Of a stretch of 64,000 nt of DNA, positions 1-58,960 are shown piece by piece. Source of the stretch: Physella acuta. Lineage: Eukaryota; Mollusca; Gastropoda; Physidae. Under the pieces are notes generated by a model that made no database searches, was not told the origin of the DNA, and worked only from the letters and a program-made list of their open reading frames with translations. The stretch is taken from positions 124,001 through 188,000 of the forward strand of contig NW_026731574.1 of NCBI RefSeq assembly GCF_028476545.1, in the 5' to 3' direction. Positions within the stretch are counted from its first letter, which is position 1, and every line of letters starts with the position of its first letter. The position numbers and the translations under genes are program-made.

Positions 1-251
1 ATTACGAGAAGCAAAAGATACAGGTCTGGCACTCTTTGTTGGTCTGTTAACCTTTTCAATGTTAATCCTTCCACTGTTAACCTTTCCACTGTTAACCCTT
101 CCACTGTTAACCCTTCCACTGTTAACCTTTCCATCAAGACATGTTTAAAGGGCATACTTTACACAATGTAGTGTTAGTAAAAACCAAGTGGCCAGTTATT
201 GAAAGGTGTTTGTTTACAAGTGGCCAGTTTTTGATAGATATTTGTTTACAG
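1..251 (+). repeat. Intron end with two small repeats
   Basis: 46-133 holds about six units of GTTAACCCTTCCACT type. 189-251 is two copies (about 31 nt) of GTGGCCAGTT...TTTGTTTACA, the second ending in the acceptor of exon 1, so the 3' splice region itself is duplicated. Confidence 0.75.
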
Positions 252-47059
<46,808 letters not shown>

Positions 47060-47071
<12 letters not shown>

Positions 47072-47181
47072 ATTCTGGCGACCCAGCAGTCAGCCAGAGC
47101 CATTGAACCAGCTGGTTTTAAAAGATGATTAGATTCTGGTGACCCAGCTGTCAGCCAGAGCCCTGGAACTAGCTGGTTTTA
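47060..47181 (+). repeat. 61-bp tandem duplication spanning the stop codon
   Basis: Two copies with period 61 (47060-47120 and 47121-47181), each starting AAAGATGATTAGATTCTGG. The second copy repeats the final codons KDD and the TAG in the 3' UTR. A few differences show that it is not recent. Confidence 0.85.
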
Positions 47182-48710
47182 AAATGCTTTCCTCACAGCA
47201 TTACTAGATGCAGAACAAATGTCAAAGGTCACTGTTCTGTAATGTAGGCATCACATGTCACTTGTGTGTAAGAAAAATGTGATATTTACAATGTATTCTA
47301 ATTACATTCCCATGTATTAGACAAAATATAAATCCCCCCTCCCCCATAGCATTTTCATATAAACAACTTTTTATTCAGGATAATTCATCAATGATGATCC
47401 ATCATTGACACCATTGTTGTCTATTCATACATTTTTTGTGTTTATTTTCTCACCTCATGCTATTAAAACACAATAAATCATGAAATGAAGGGATATATTT
47501 TAGCTTTCATTCCTTGTGGACAACGTGAAATCAACACAATGTCACTTCAATGTCTCTTCCAGTAATGGTCAGCCACATAGTTTTTTTACTCACATTAAAT
47601 GTAACATTGTATAATGTAAATACAAAATGTTTATGCAAATTGTTTGACTGTGATATTTTATTGTTACTGTACAGACATCCCTAGTATTAATTTTTAAACT
47701 GCTTCAACTGCAATTTTACAGGTTTATTTTAAAATTATACCGTCCAATTATGATGCCATTGTTTTTAAATGTACTGTATACACATTAATATATCTCTAGT
47801 TATTACTTACAGTTACAGGCCTAATGTTGAGTTACACTTCAAATATTTAAATCTATTTCTCCATGTCCTGCCACTTAATCCTGTAAGGATCACGTGGTGC
47901 AAACCGCTGCTATATTTTTGTATTTTTAATTTATTCTTATAAAAATTTTAAAATCTAAAAATAGCTATTTATTTTTGTTGAAGCTGAGCTTATGACCTAT
48001 TTAAATGAACTTTGCCTTCAAGATGTTTGGATGCTAATGAATATAACATACAATCACACATAAGCTGTATGTCCAACAATCACTCTACTTCACCGACAAC
48101 TTCTGTCATGTTAGAATTTTTTTAGCTGAATTTTTGTCTTTCTTACTAACCAGTTTGTTTTTTCAGTGGTTGTGTTTTTGTAATGAGATTTAAATTTGAA
48201 TTCATCCTGTTGTGTCTTGGTGTAGAGTTTTCTGCCCTTCAGCAGAGTTAAGGGCCTTGTGAGCTGTTGTGTGTTGATGGAGTACCACCCAGGTGATGTT
48301 GTCATACAACTTATTTACATAATTTGCTTTTTTTTTTTTGCATAATGACCAAAAATAAACTTTTTCTTACTAAAAATAATTGCAGACTCTGTGTGAATAA
48401 TAAATGATTAAAAAAATTTGTGTTAGCTTTACAAAAGTTAAGTGGGTAAATTAAATGTGAGCGTTAATTTTGTGATCATTTGAAAGGAAACATCATTTAT
48501 CTGGCATGTGTTAGCCTTTAAATACTTGATGAGGCTGTCTAATTTTATGTGTGTGATTTTAACATGTTTTTTTTACTTGATGACATAGCTATCATAAGTC
48601 AATAAAGGAACATAAATATTGTAATTCAAGATTTTGTTTTGTACTGTGTATGGGTGACTTAAATATGTGAAACAAAACAAATCCACGATGGGGAAATTGT
48701 GCGGAATAAA
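47072..48710 (+). other. Probable 3' UTR and downstream flank of the dynein gene
   Basis: AT-rich, no convincing ORF. Candidate poly(A) signals AATAAA at 47472-47477, 48354-48359, 48399-48404, 48601-48606 and 48705-48710; which is used cannot be told from sequence alone. Confidence 0.5.
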
Positions 48711-49102
48711 TATGTAAATTTTCAGATTTCTTTTTGCACATTTTCTTTTGCTATTTGTTGGACATGATTGTCTGGGAATGAATTTGATTCCTTCGTTCTA
48801 GTCCATATATGATTCCTTAGTCTGCGTACATTATGAAGTAGACCTACATCATGAAGTAGACCTACTAAAAATTGGATGTATGACGTCTCATGCTTCTCTG
48901 GGTCATGAGTTTGAGGCCGTGAGGTTCAAAGATTAAAGAAAACGTTGAACAAAACGACAGAGGGGCGAGATCCACTCATGATAGCCAGTAGATAACACAA
49001 CCCATCCGAGGAAGTGCCGTGTAGCACAACTCACCCATGTCACAACGTGAACACGTGACCAGTCTGTTTATGGTAGACTGAAGACAGTCGAGGTTCTTCC
49101 CC
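48711..49102. other. Flank without recognised features
   Basis: Mixed-composition sequence with stops in all frames; one short GAAGTAGACCTA duplication near 48835-48865. Confidence 0.6.
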
Positions 49103-49290
49103 CATCCACGTGACGACCGTTATAGTGTGTCCTACCCCCATCCACCCACCCATGTTCATCATGTGACGACCGTTATAGTGTGTCCTACCCCCCACCCACC
49201 CATGTTCATCACGTGATGACCGTTATAGTGTGTCCTACCCCCATCCATCCACCCATGTTCATCACGTGACGACCGTCATAGTGCTGACAA
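49103..49290. repeat. ~58-bp repeat, about four copies
   Basis: CACGTGACGACCGTTATAGT plus GTGTCCTACCCCCATCCACCC with length variants. Confidence 0.9.
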
Positions 49291-49499
49291 GTTACGTAAC
49301 CGTGGATTACGAGCTGTCACTCCCTGTCAAACTGATAGACAGGCGGCCCCACGGGGAGGACACGATCTGCTAGTCACGTGTGGGGGGTGGGGGGGGGGGG
49401 GTCGGGACATCAGCTGCAGGGGTCAAGGTTTTTCCTCATTTGACCTTGGGTCAGTCTGGGGTATTGTAGGAATTGACTTTGAGCCAAGTTCGGTCACAT

Positions 49500-49665
49500 G
49501 TAAGACGGCGTGGCCGTGTGGTAGAGCGCCAGACTCCTAACTCTACTCTCGGTCTAGGCTCGGGACTGCATGACGTCACTGAGTCCACGTTATGAGAAGT
49601 CTGGTTGGGTATCGTGCTGACCACACCATCCCTTCATAGGCCGAGGTCAAGAAACATCAACTCTA
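49500..49665 (+). mobile_element. tRNA-derived SINE, second copy
   Basis: tRNA-like head GGCCGTGTGGTAGAGCGCC, then GTGCTGACCACACCATCC and GCCGAGGTCAAGAAACATCA, matching 25307-25510 over the central block but with a different head sequence. Confidence 0.75.
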
Positions 49666-49964
49666 CTTCACTCAATGGATCGTCCATGTGAACGTGACAC
49701 AATAAATCGTCCACACTGTGAGCCCCTGGGTAAAACATTCGCCAGTTTGTCATGGGGTTTATATTGATTAAAAGCATTTATTCCTTGAGTACACTGGGTG
49801 CGATACTAAAACAATGATAAGCACTTGGGATTTTAATCAAATTAAGAATTGCGACAAAACTGATAAAGCATAACACGCTTTCAAAATGTACTAAAATCAA
49901 GAAAATAAAACAAATGTTCCGTTACTTCAAGTAGACAAGTATCAGTGTTGGTCAATACGGCTAC

Positions 49965-50490
49965 AGGACATTACCCACCCCCCCCCCGGAAATTTCCCCC
50001 CGTATTTACCCCCCGGAGCAATTACCCCCTTGTCAATTACCCCCACCCCCTCCCGGGGAATTACCCCCCCCCCCTCTCAAGTCAGAATCCTAACTCTAAC
50101 TAGAATTCTATACCTATATACTACTTTAATCCAAAACTTAACACACAACCCTAACCCTAACCCCAGCTCTAACCCTAACCCTAACCCCAACTCTAACCCT
50201 AACCCTAGCCCTAACCCTAGCCCTAATCCTAACAATAATCATAACCCTAGCTCTAACTCTAACCCTAAACCTAGCCCTAACCCTTGCTCTAACCCTAACC
50301 CTAACCCTAAACCTAGCCCTAACTCTGTCCGGGGGGGGGGGGGGGTAATGTCCTACTGGGCGGGGGGTAATTGACAGGGGGTAAGTGACAGCGGGTAATT
50401 GACAGGGGGTAATTACTCCGGGGTGGTGGGTAATGTCGGGGGGGGGGGGGGGGGTAATGTCCGGGGGGGTAATTGAAATGCCCTGTTCCC
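49965..50490. repeat. Telomere-like (CCCTAA)n tract between inverted C-rich and G-rich arms
   Basis: Left arm (49970-50080) repeats AATTACCCCC/ACATTACCC; the centre (50140-50325) is degenerate CCCTAA/CCCTAG/CTCTAA; the right arm (50330-50486) repeats GGGGGTAATTGACA and GGGTAATGTCC, the reverse complement of the left. Looks like an inverted-repeat element or rearranged telomeric DNA. Confidence 0.75.
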
Positions 50491-50591
50491 GGTCGATGCA
50501 GTGTGTTGAAGAGATTTCACGAGCCAGTCAGCATCGCTTTTATTATTAAAGAAAGAAAGATGTTTTTTTTTTACAAATGTTTTCTTCATCA

Positions 50592-50841
50592 GTCCCTTCC
50601 AGAGTTTCTTCCAGGCATCTCTTCGGGGGGGGGGGGGGGGGGGGGCGAAGCTCCCCCTAAAAATTTTTACCGCCCCCCCCCCGAACGAAATGAAATTTAT
50701 ATAATTTATATAGAAAATATATACTTTTAACAGTGTCCGCCCCCCCCCGAAGAAAGTTTACCGCCCCCCCCCCCCCCGAAGATTTCAAGTGCCCCCCCCC
50801 CCCCCCGGAGAAAAAAGTCTGGAAGAAACACTGGTCCTGTC
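50592..50841. mobile_element. hAT-type MITE with C/G homopolymers, copy 1
   Basis: Body 50600-50833 with ends CAGAGTTTCTTCCAG and CTGGAAGAAACACTG (imperfect inverted repeats). Flanking 8-mers GTCCCTTC and GTCCTGTC match at 6 of 8 positions. The interior has runs of 10-20 C or G next to GAACGAAATGAAATT. Confidence 0.82.
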
Positions 50842-51289
50842 TGTTACTTGTTGTCTAAATGTCTGGCTGTGGTCAAATTTTGGAACTCAATGTTGATCTA
50901 ATACTACTGAAGCCATTTTTTAATAAAAAAAAGTGCATCTCTAATGACAAAGTTTTAACATATATTTTCTTTCCTCAATGTCAGCCACTAGTTTAAGGGG
51001 TTATGCAGATTTTAAATTACCTACAGGAAGTTTAGTTTATCCACTTGTTACACTAGTCTTTAGTTTACATGGTAAGTTCTAGATTACACCTGCTTCAAGC
51101 ACCCACTTGCCCTCTATCCCACAGACCCAGGAAGCGGAAATGAGGTCACTGTCAAATTACGTCACACAGAAGGTCGTTTAGTTTAGCCAAGACAGATGCG
51201 TATTTCATACTTTAAAAAGTGTAAGAGAAAAGAAAGGATCGACTTCAGATACTTTCAAGGCGGCCATTAGATGTTAAATATTTCTCTTT
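50842..51289. other. Unassigned intergenic sequence
   Basis: No ORF of interest, no repeat or known element seen. Confidence 0.6.
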
Positions 51290-51316
51290 AAACTAGACGT
51301 TTGGGTACACCATTGC

Positions 51317-51347
<31 letters not shown>

Positions 51348-51660
51348 CATGACGTTTGGGTACACCATTGCTGTGTGTGTGTGTAACATGACGTTTGGGT
51401 ACACCATGGCTGTGTGTGTGTGTGTGTGTAACATGACGTTTAGGTACACCATTGCTGTGTGTGTGTGTGTGTAACTTGACGTTTGGGTACACCATTGCTG
51501 TGTGTGAGTGTGTGTAACATGACGTTTGGGTACACCATTGCTGTGTGTGTGTGTAACTTGACGTTTGGGTACACCATGGCAGTGTGTGTGTGTGTGTGTG
51601 TGAGAGTGGACGTTTGGGTACACCATTGCTGTGTGTGTGTGTGTGTGTGTGTAAGCATGG
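51290..51660. repeat. Minisatellite with (TG)n core
   Basis: About nine units of GACGTTTGGGTACACCATTG plus C(TG)nTAACAT. Both strands are open because of unit structure; no gene inferred. Confidence 0.93.
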
Positions 51661-52414
51661 CTGTGTGTGCTGACAGAACCAGACCTCTCTACACAGGACA
51701 CATTTGTTGTAGCGGCTCAGAAGAAAATACCATCTACCGTCTGATTCAACAAAACCATACATTGCCATTTAACACGCACTCATCTCGTGACGTAATACAT
51801 AAACTACGCTAAATATAGATTCTTTTTGGGAATTTCCAAATTTACGATCGCATTAATCAGTGCGTCATACGCACCCCGTCACACTTTCCCATCGACTTGG
51901 CTTGAATTAAAATCCTTTTATGGTCTGCACCATGTTGAATGATAGGGAACTGGTTATTAATTAATGTTAACATCAACTATAAACCTAGTTTTTATTTACC
52001 ACTTTTCTACTTGCACTTTAACAAATATTTCAATTTATAAAATTTAGAAATTTAACATTTAAGAATGAAATAATTTGTACGTTGAAGTTTACTTTTAGTG
52101 TGAAATTTGAAACAGCTGGCTGTAATTAGTCTAACACTGACACTGTGTTTCATACCACCGATTATATACACACTTTATCGTCTAATTTAAACTTAATGAA
52201 GACTAGTTTTATTTTGCGCAATATTGCTGTATTTTTTTTAAATTCGAGACTTTTGAAAGATTTTGCTTTAAGATTTTAGTACTTTTCGGTAGTAGAGATA
52301 AAATTATATTATAAATCAACTCAAATTTTACTGTTTATTTTTAGGAACAAAAGAAGGTATTCTTCTTTAAATAAACACAGTTTTCATGTTCGCATGGTTT
52401 TTTAATAAACGGCA
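51661..52414. other. Unassigned intergenic sequence
   Basis: AT-rich, nothing recognised between the TG minisatellite and the MITE. Confidence 0.6.
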
Positions 52415-52680
52415 CACGTTTTCAGAGGCGTAGCGAAGGGGAAGGGGGGGGGGGGGCAGGGGGTACATATGTCCCCGGGCGCCGACCTTAGGGGGCACCA
52501 AAATGGGTTGGAAAAACAAATTAAAATCTCATTTTAGCTGCATTTTTGCTTTATAAACAAATATATATCGAATGCAAATTGAAAATTGAAAGGATGATCC
52601 CGAGGGGGGGGGGGGGGGGGCGCCAAATTGAAAGTTTGTCCCCCGGCGCCGGGAAGGGTCGCTACGCCTCTGCACGTTTT
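52415..52680. mobile_element. hAT-type MITE, 250 bp, perfect 8-bp target duplication
   Basis: Body 52423-52672 with ends CAGAGGCGTAGCGA and TCGCTACGCCTCTG (14-bp perfect inverted repeats). CACGTTTT at 52415-52422 and 52673-52680. Interior has poly-G and GGGGGCGCC type sequence and no coding potential. Confidence 0.92.
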
Positions 52681-52748
52681 ATAACCTTTAAATTGGATGC
52701 TATGAAAATGACTTAAAATCTGTAATTAAACAGAATGCAACAGAAACT

Positions 52749-53312
52749 TTGTTGATAATTAAACTCTCCTATCATCATCATCCTTCCTTTGTGGCCCCTG
52801 GGGAGCAAAGGGCTGCAACCACACATCTCCAGCGGACTCGGTTTTGGGCTGCTCCTCTAATCTGTGCCCATGAGAGCCCAGCTGTTTTCGCCTCCTCCTC
52901 AACCGTTCTCTTCCATGTTTTCCTTGGCCGGCCCACCCTCCTTTTCCCCTGGGGATTCCAGTCCAATGCATGTTTTACGATGTTTTCTTTTTCTTTTCTT
53001 AACGTGTGTCCGATCCATCCCCATTTGCGGGCCTTGATATCTGTCTCTATTGGCTGTTGCTTTAAAGTTCGCCACAGGTCTTTGTTTGATATTTTGTCTG
53101 GCCATCTTATTTTAAGTATATGTCGTAAGCATTTGTTTACGAATGCCTGTAGCTTATCAGTATTTGTCTTCGTAACCCTCCAAGTGTCCGAGCCATAGAG
53201 CAGCACTGCCTTAACATTTGTGTTGAAAATCCCAATTTTGCTCTGGAGTGACAGGGCCGTGGACCTCCACATCGGGCGCAGTGAGTTGAAGGCACATCTA
53301 GCCTTCTTTTCT
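52749..53312 (-). mobile_element. LINE fragment: reverse transcriptase C-terminus
   Basis: Minus-strand frame with AVLLYGSDTWRVTKTNTDKL, WGWIGHTLRKEKENIVKHAL and PQGKRRVGRPRKTW, the typical tail of a non-LTR reverse transcriptase (RTE/CR1-like grouping uncertain). The frame continues about 40 nt upstream of the first Met. Ends at low coordinate in a (GAT)n-like 3' tail. 5'-truncated. Confidence 0.9.
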
Positions 53313-53952
53313 CAAATTTTTACAATTCACAGATTGAAATTAGTAAAAATTTGACCTGCATTTTTTTTTCCAAATAGACGGGTCTGTCAAGGCGTGACGC
53401 CAAAACAATTATTTGTTACTTGTGGGCGTTAGTTTAAGTAATTTAAAATTTGTAATAATTCAGGCATTTTAGATCTATATGGGGTATACACGCACAGCTA
53501 TTGAAAGTGTTAGGCATGCTAGATCTATATACATGCACGGATATTGAAAGTGTTAAACAGATTTTAAAAAAAAACGCAGACAGTAAAACAAAAGTAAAAT
53601 TTAACGACCGTAAAAGGTTTTGCCGGTGTGACATTATTAATCAGCCCAAACCACCGCATACACGGTAGCAGACGAGATATGTAAATTGATGGCTGGCGGA
53701 AGTGCAAACACAATTCTCCGTTCGTTCTGGCCGATGTCGGTCAAGGTGATCGTCTGCTAGCAACGAGAGAAAAGATTGATGGATTTCAAAGCAGAAGTGA
53801 ATTTGTGTCATCTCGTCGGTCTTTCTTTCTGCGCATAGCTGAAAAGTACACACTTTGTACACATTCTGTATGATGGGGTAGTGGTGCTGGGGGTGGTGGA
53901 GGGGTGGGGATGGAAGGGAGAGGGTGGAGGGTAGTGGAGGTGGAGGGGTGGT
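53313..53952. other. Unassigned intergenic sequence
   Basis: Contains a two-copy GGCATGCTAGATCTATAT-like repeat (53461-53550) and a GGTGGAGGG-rich stretch before the MITE; no gene seen. Confidence 0.55.
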
Positions 53953-54189
53953 GGTGGAGGCAGTGTTTCTTCCAAACTTTTTTCTCCGGGGGTGCACTTG
54001 AAGTTTTCGGGGGGGGGGGGGGGGGGCGGACAACAATTTCCGGGGGGGGGGGGCGGACATTGTCAAAAGTATTTTCTATATAAATTCCATTTCGTTCGGG
54101 GGGGGGGGGGGGAGGGGGTAGACTTTCTTCGGGGGGGGGGGGGGCTGTGCCCCCTCGAAGAGATGCGTGGAAGAAACTCTGGGTGGAGG
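53953..54189. mobile_element. hAT-type MITE with C/G homopolymers, copy 2 (inverted)
   Basis: Body 53961-54181 from CAGTGTTTCTTCCA to TGGAAGAAACTCTG, with perfect flanking GGTGGAGG (53953-53960, 54182-54189). Same family as 50592-50841 in opposite orientation; shares ATTTCGTTCGGGGG and TCGAAGAGATGCGTGG. Confidence 0.92.
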
Positions 54190-54460
54190 GTATCTAGTGA
54201 GAGAGTTCTCAAAGATGAGTACCAGGGTTAGTTTTCTAAAAAAAATTATGGGTTAATTGTGTTTACATTAATCATTGGACATTAAAAGTTGAAAGATAAA
54301 CCTTGGAGCCCCACAGTTTTACAGCAAGCCCCACACAAGCCCCTCACAAGCCCCACACAAGCCCCACACAAAACTAAAGTCCACACAGTCGGGCACCTCT
54401 AGAGATCCCACTGCCTCTGTCCATTGAGTCCCACACACTTCTTCACGTCACAAAATCTTT

Positions 54461-54600
54461 GTGGCCCCTGGGGAGCAAAGGGGTGCAGGCACACTTCTTC
54501 TGACTCACTTCTAAACGGCTCTCTTTATTTGTCGGCCTACTTTCCTGGTGATTCCAGTCAGCCCAATACACATGAGTTTTAAGATTCTATAAATTCTTTT
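54461..54600 (-). mobile_element. Decayed LINE 3' end, same family as 52749-53312
   Basis: GTGGCCCCTGGGGAGCAAAG matches the 3' part of the other fragment exactly, then matches become patchy with internal gaps. Confidence 0.65.
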
Positions 54601-55726
54601 GATTTTAAAAATCCCACTATTTAAAACCACGTTAAAGTTGGCTGTTTCATAAGTGGTGTACAGCGGGATGAATCACTTTCCTCAAACAAACATTACATCT
54701 GCTTCGTGATAATAATAAAAAAATCATTTCCGGAAATTAATCCTATAAAACAACCAGTTTTAGAGCATTAATACGATGGAGGTACGGAAATAGCCTACCA
54801 ACAGGACACGTATCCTGTCTAAAGTCACACACAACTTAGTATTTTGTGTAATCTCGCACATCTCTCGCATGATTCAGTCATCAAAACATATAACTCGCAC
54901 AAATCAAGAATCGGAAACTTCCGTTTGTCGACACGGACAATTCTATTTTTGAATATCTCAACTTCCCGTTCATTTGTAGGTGGTTGAAAAAGACAAGTAA
55001 CCAAATATGTGTTTATGTGACATCACAACACCTCACGATTGTGTTGTAAGATTGTTTTAGGAAACATTTTCTTCAAGAAATCTGTCGAGACGATGAAAAT
55101 AAATTTCTATTTGTCATGGACGGTGGTCGAAAACACGACATCTGAGCAGAACATGGATGGCTCATTAATTACGTCAAGTTGGCTCCCTTAATTAGGTTCA
55201 ACGGATGGCGTTAATTAGGATCAATAAACACGTTATGTTGGCTCCGTTAATTATGTTCAATCGGGCTTGGGTCAGTACCATATCGGAAAATATGCCTAGT
55301 GTAGAGCATAAGTTAACCCCTCCCCCTCTATTTAAGCACACGATTTCCAACTCAGAACATCTATAAAAAGCGCAGGGTATAAATGACGTCATAAGATTAA
55401 AAATAAATGACGCATGCTAGGAGAATCCTAGATATAAATTATAATACATTTTGGTTGTAACGTTTTTCTATTTTTAGTATAGAAAAACGGTTTTAGAACC
55501 GTCAGAATTTGAACTCAGATTAAATTATTAAATAGATGTTAGGTCACGATATCAGAGCAAAGATCACGTAAGACCACTGTTATCCCACAGTGCATTCTTA
55601 GCTCCCTGAGACCAAATTTGATTACAGACTAATTATGGAGTAATTACACCAAACTAATTAGTTCTCTGGACATAATCTCCACTTGTTACGGTATTAAGTT
55701 TCCTTCAACAGACACACCTTTCAAAC
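54601..55726. other. Unassigned intergenic sequence
   Basis: AT-rich, with ATTAATTACGTCAAGTTGGC repeated in variant form near 55165-55255; no coding signal. Confidence 0.55.
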
Positions 55727-56506
55727 ACCCCTAGCAGACAGACACCCCTAGCAGACACCCCTAGCAGACAGAAACCCCTAGCAGACACCCCTATCAGACA
55801 GACACCCCTATCAGACAGACACCCCTATCAGACAGACACCCCTATCAGACAGACACCCCTAGCAGACAGACACCCCTATCAGACACCGCTATCAGACACC
55901 TCTATCGGACAGACACCCCTATCAGACAGACACCCCTATCAGACACCCCTATCAGACACCCCTATCAGACACCCCTATCAGACACCCCTATCAGACACCC
56001 CTATCAAACACCCCTGGCAGACAGACACCCCTATCAGACAGACACCCCTATCAGACAGACACCCCTAGCAGACACCCCTAGCAGACAGACACCCCTAGCA
56101 GACACCCCTAGCAGACAGACACCCCTAGCAGACACCCCTAGCAGACAGACACCCTTATCAGACAGACACCCCTATCAGACAGACACCCCTATCAGACAGA
56201 CACCCCTAGCAAACAGACACCCCTATCAGACAGACACCCCTATCAGGCAGACACCCCTAGCAGACAGACACCCCTAGCAGACAGACACCCCTATCAGACA
56301 GACACCCCTAGCAGACAGACACCCCTAGCAGACACCCCTATCAGACAGACACCCCTATCAGACACCCCTATCAGACACCCCTATCAAACACCCCTGGCAG
56401 ACAGCGCCCCTAACAGACAGACACCCCTATCAGACACCCATATCAGACACCCCTATCAGACACCCATATCAAACACCCCTAGCAGACAGACACCCCTAGC
56501 AGACTC
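55727..56506. repeat. ACACCCCTATCAG(ACAG) minisatellite
   Basis: About 50 units of 13 or 17 nt (GACACCCCTATCA or GACAGACACCCCTAGCA). Confidence 0.96.
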
Positions 56507-56927
56507 ACCTCATGTGCTCAAGTACGGTGTTTGTAAAATAAATAATATGGTTATAAAAATTGGTTTGATTTTTTGTGGACTAAAGGTTGATGTATTTGAT
56601 GTTTTTAGTATTTTCGGTTAACTATTGAACATTTAGTGTAAATCCAAAAGCAATTTAGATGTTTACAGATATAAAAAAAAAACCCCAAAAAAACAAAAAA
56701 CAAACAAACAAGATTTTAATCACATTACGTAGAACATTGATCAGGCCACCGGGCCGCCTGGCAAACTTACAGCTGTAGGAGACTTAGACCTGGCTATAAA
56801 TAACTTATAGGTCAGCGTGCCAGATTGTCAGATCGGTGTTCTAAAAATAGTTTGACGCTCTAAAAATAGTTTGCTGTCTTTGAAATAATGTTACGGCTTC
56901 AGTCTTCTGTCGCCTCATACGACAACC

Positions 56928-57387
56928 AAACGACAACCCACTTGCAATCTAAGGACAACCCACTTGCAACCTAATGACAACCCACTTGCCATTGAATGAC
57001 AACCCACTTGCAATCGAATGACAACCCACTTGCAATCGAATGACAACCCACTTGCAATCTAAGGACAACCCACTTGCAACCTAATGACAACCCACTTGCC
57101 ATTGAATGACAACCAACTTGCCATTGAATGACAACCCACTTGCAATCGAATGACAACCCACTTGCAATCGAATGACAACCCACTTGCAACCTAATGACAA
57201 CCCACTTGCAACCTAATGACAACCCACTTGCAATCTAATGACAACCCACTTGCAACCTAATGACAACCCACTTGCAATCTAATGACAACCCACTTGCAAT
57301 CTAATGACAACCCACTTGCAATCTAATGACAACCCACTTGCAATCTAATGACAACCCACTTGCAATCGAATGACAACCCACTTTCAC
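56928..57387. repeat. 22-bp minisatellite, about 20 copies
   Basis: GACAACCCACTTGCAATCTA plus AT, with AATCGAAT, AACCTAAT and CATTGAAT variants. Confidence 0.96.
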
Positions 57388-57825
57388 GACACTGCAACAT
57401 ACTGAGTTTGAGACTCAACCAATGCTGAGTTAACCGCCCCTCCCCCCACTAAAAAACAACAACAAAAAAACAACAACATAACAAGCACCCCCCTCTGTAA
57501 AAAGAATCTTCCAGTCGATCCTACCAGAAACGACGACAAAATGTTTTTGTCACCAACCCACGACCTCCATCCCAACTAAATATTGGAACGCATCTTTCAG
57601 GCAAACATTTGACCAGCCCAACTAAATATTAGACCGCATCTTTCAGGCAAACATTTGACCAGCCCAACTGAATATTTCCCTTTGTTAACTGTTGCCATGG
57701 TAAAGCCTAATGTTGCTGAACCCTCTATGTCATATTGTAGCTGTTTAGCTACGTAGTGAAAAAAAACAGAATTGTTTTCACAAATGTTTAGAATGTTTTT
57801 TAATGTTTTAAACATACAAGATTAC

Positions 57826-58220
57826 CTAGTACAAGTATAGACCTACTGCAAGTATAGACCTACTGCAAGTATAGACCTACTGCAAGTATAGACCTACTGC
57901 AAGTATAGACCTACTGCAAGTATAGACCTACTGCAAGTATAGACCTACTGCAAGTATAGACCTACTGCAAGTATAGACCTACTGCAAGTATAGACCTACT
58001 GCAAGTATAGACCTACTGCAAGTATAGACCTACTGCAAGTATAGACCTACTGCAAGTATAGACCTACTGCAAGTATAGACCTACTGCAAGTATAGACCTA
58101 CTGCAAGTATAGACCTACTGCAAGTATAAACCTACTGCAAGTATAAACCTACTGCAAGTATAAACCTACTGCAAGTATAAACCTACTGCAAGTATAAACC
58201 TACTGCAAGTATAGATCTAC
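57826..58220. repeat. 17-bp minisatellite, about 23 copies
   Basis: CTACTGCAAGTATAGAC, nearly perfect; a block of TATAAAC variants lies at the right end. Confidence 0.97.
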
Positions 58221-58478
58221 TTTACGTAGATAATTTATTGGACTAGCAGACGTCAAACGGAAGTGAACACACGACACACCGACAGATAGACCGACAGACA
58301 CAACGACGTAATTTCCGGCTTGTTAAAAAAGTATTTCTACAAAAGCCATAAATTTATTTAAATACGCTGCATATTAAACGGTTGATTACGTGAAATGTTA
58401 AGCCAAGCGAATTTGAGGGTTGGGGTGGCGTGTGGGGGTGGGGCGTGTTTATGGGGATCAGAAGGGACAGCAGACGGC

Positions 58479-58485
58479 TATAAAA
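58479..58485 (+). promoter_or_regulatory. TATA box of a candidate downstream gene
   Basis: TATAAAA in CGGCTATAAAATGTGG, preceded by a GGGGTGGGGCGTG GC-box-like stretch. A start site near 58510 would be expected. Confidence 0.5.
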
Positions 58486-58626
58486 TGTGGCTGGTCACAG
58501 GTGATTGGGCAGACGTGTAACAATCACAGGGGATTAAACAACTGACCAAGAAGATTAAACAACTGACCAACAAGATTAGAAGATTAAACCATCTGACCGA
58601 GAGATTCTAACTGACCACGAGAGAAA

Positions 58627-58678
58627 ATGTACACATTAGCCGTCTCAATAATTCTGACGTCACTGATTACACAATCAG
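58627..58678 (+). CDS. Candidate first coding exon with signal peptide (gene continues out of window)
   Basis: ATG in GAGAAAATGT context about 115 bp after a likely start site, encoding MYTLAVSIILTSLITQS: a short polar start, hydrophobic core and polar end, as in secretory signal peptides. It ends at ACAATCAG|GCAAGT, a strong match to the GC-AG donor class, in phase 1. No following exon can be identified in the remaining 5 kb. Unrecognised; the protein would be secreted or membrane-bound if the call is right. Confidence 0.4.
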
Positions 58679-58960
58679 GCAAGTCTTTACCCAAACCTAT
58701 TTTATTTTCGTCATTAGCAAATAAAAACTATTGTAATTGATTACACAATCAGGCAAGTCTTTACCCAAAACTATTTTATTTTTGTCATTAGAAATTTAAA
58801 AATATTGTAATTGATTACACAATCAGGCAAGTCTTTACCCAAACCTATTTTATTTTTGTCATTAGAAATTTAAAAATATTGTAATTGATTACACAATCAG
58901 GCAAGTCTTTACCCAAACCTATTTTATTTTTGTCATTAGCAAATAAAAACTATTGTAATT
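58664..58960 (+). repeat. ~74-bp repeat containing the exon-end/donor, four copies
   Basis: TGATTACACAATCAGGCAAG plus TCTTTACCCAAACCTATTTTA; the first copy overlaps the end of the candidate exon, so its GC donor is present four times. Same pattern as in the dynein introns. Confidence 0.9.

Noticed and set aside
50126-50325. True chromosome end
   Set aside because: The CCCTAA units are degenerate, short and flanked on both sides by ordinary sequence; at most an interstitial telomere-like tract.
51274-51812. THTHTH / VCVCV ORFs
   Set aside because: Translations of TG dinucleotide runs in a minisatellite.
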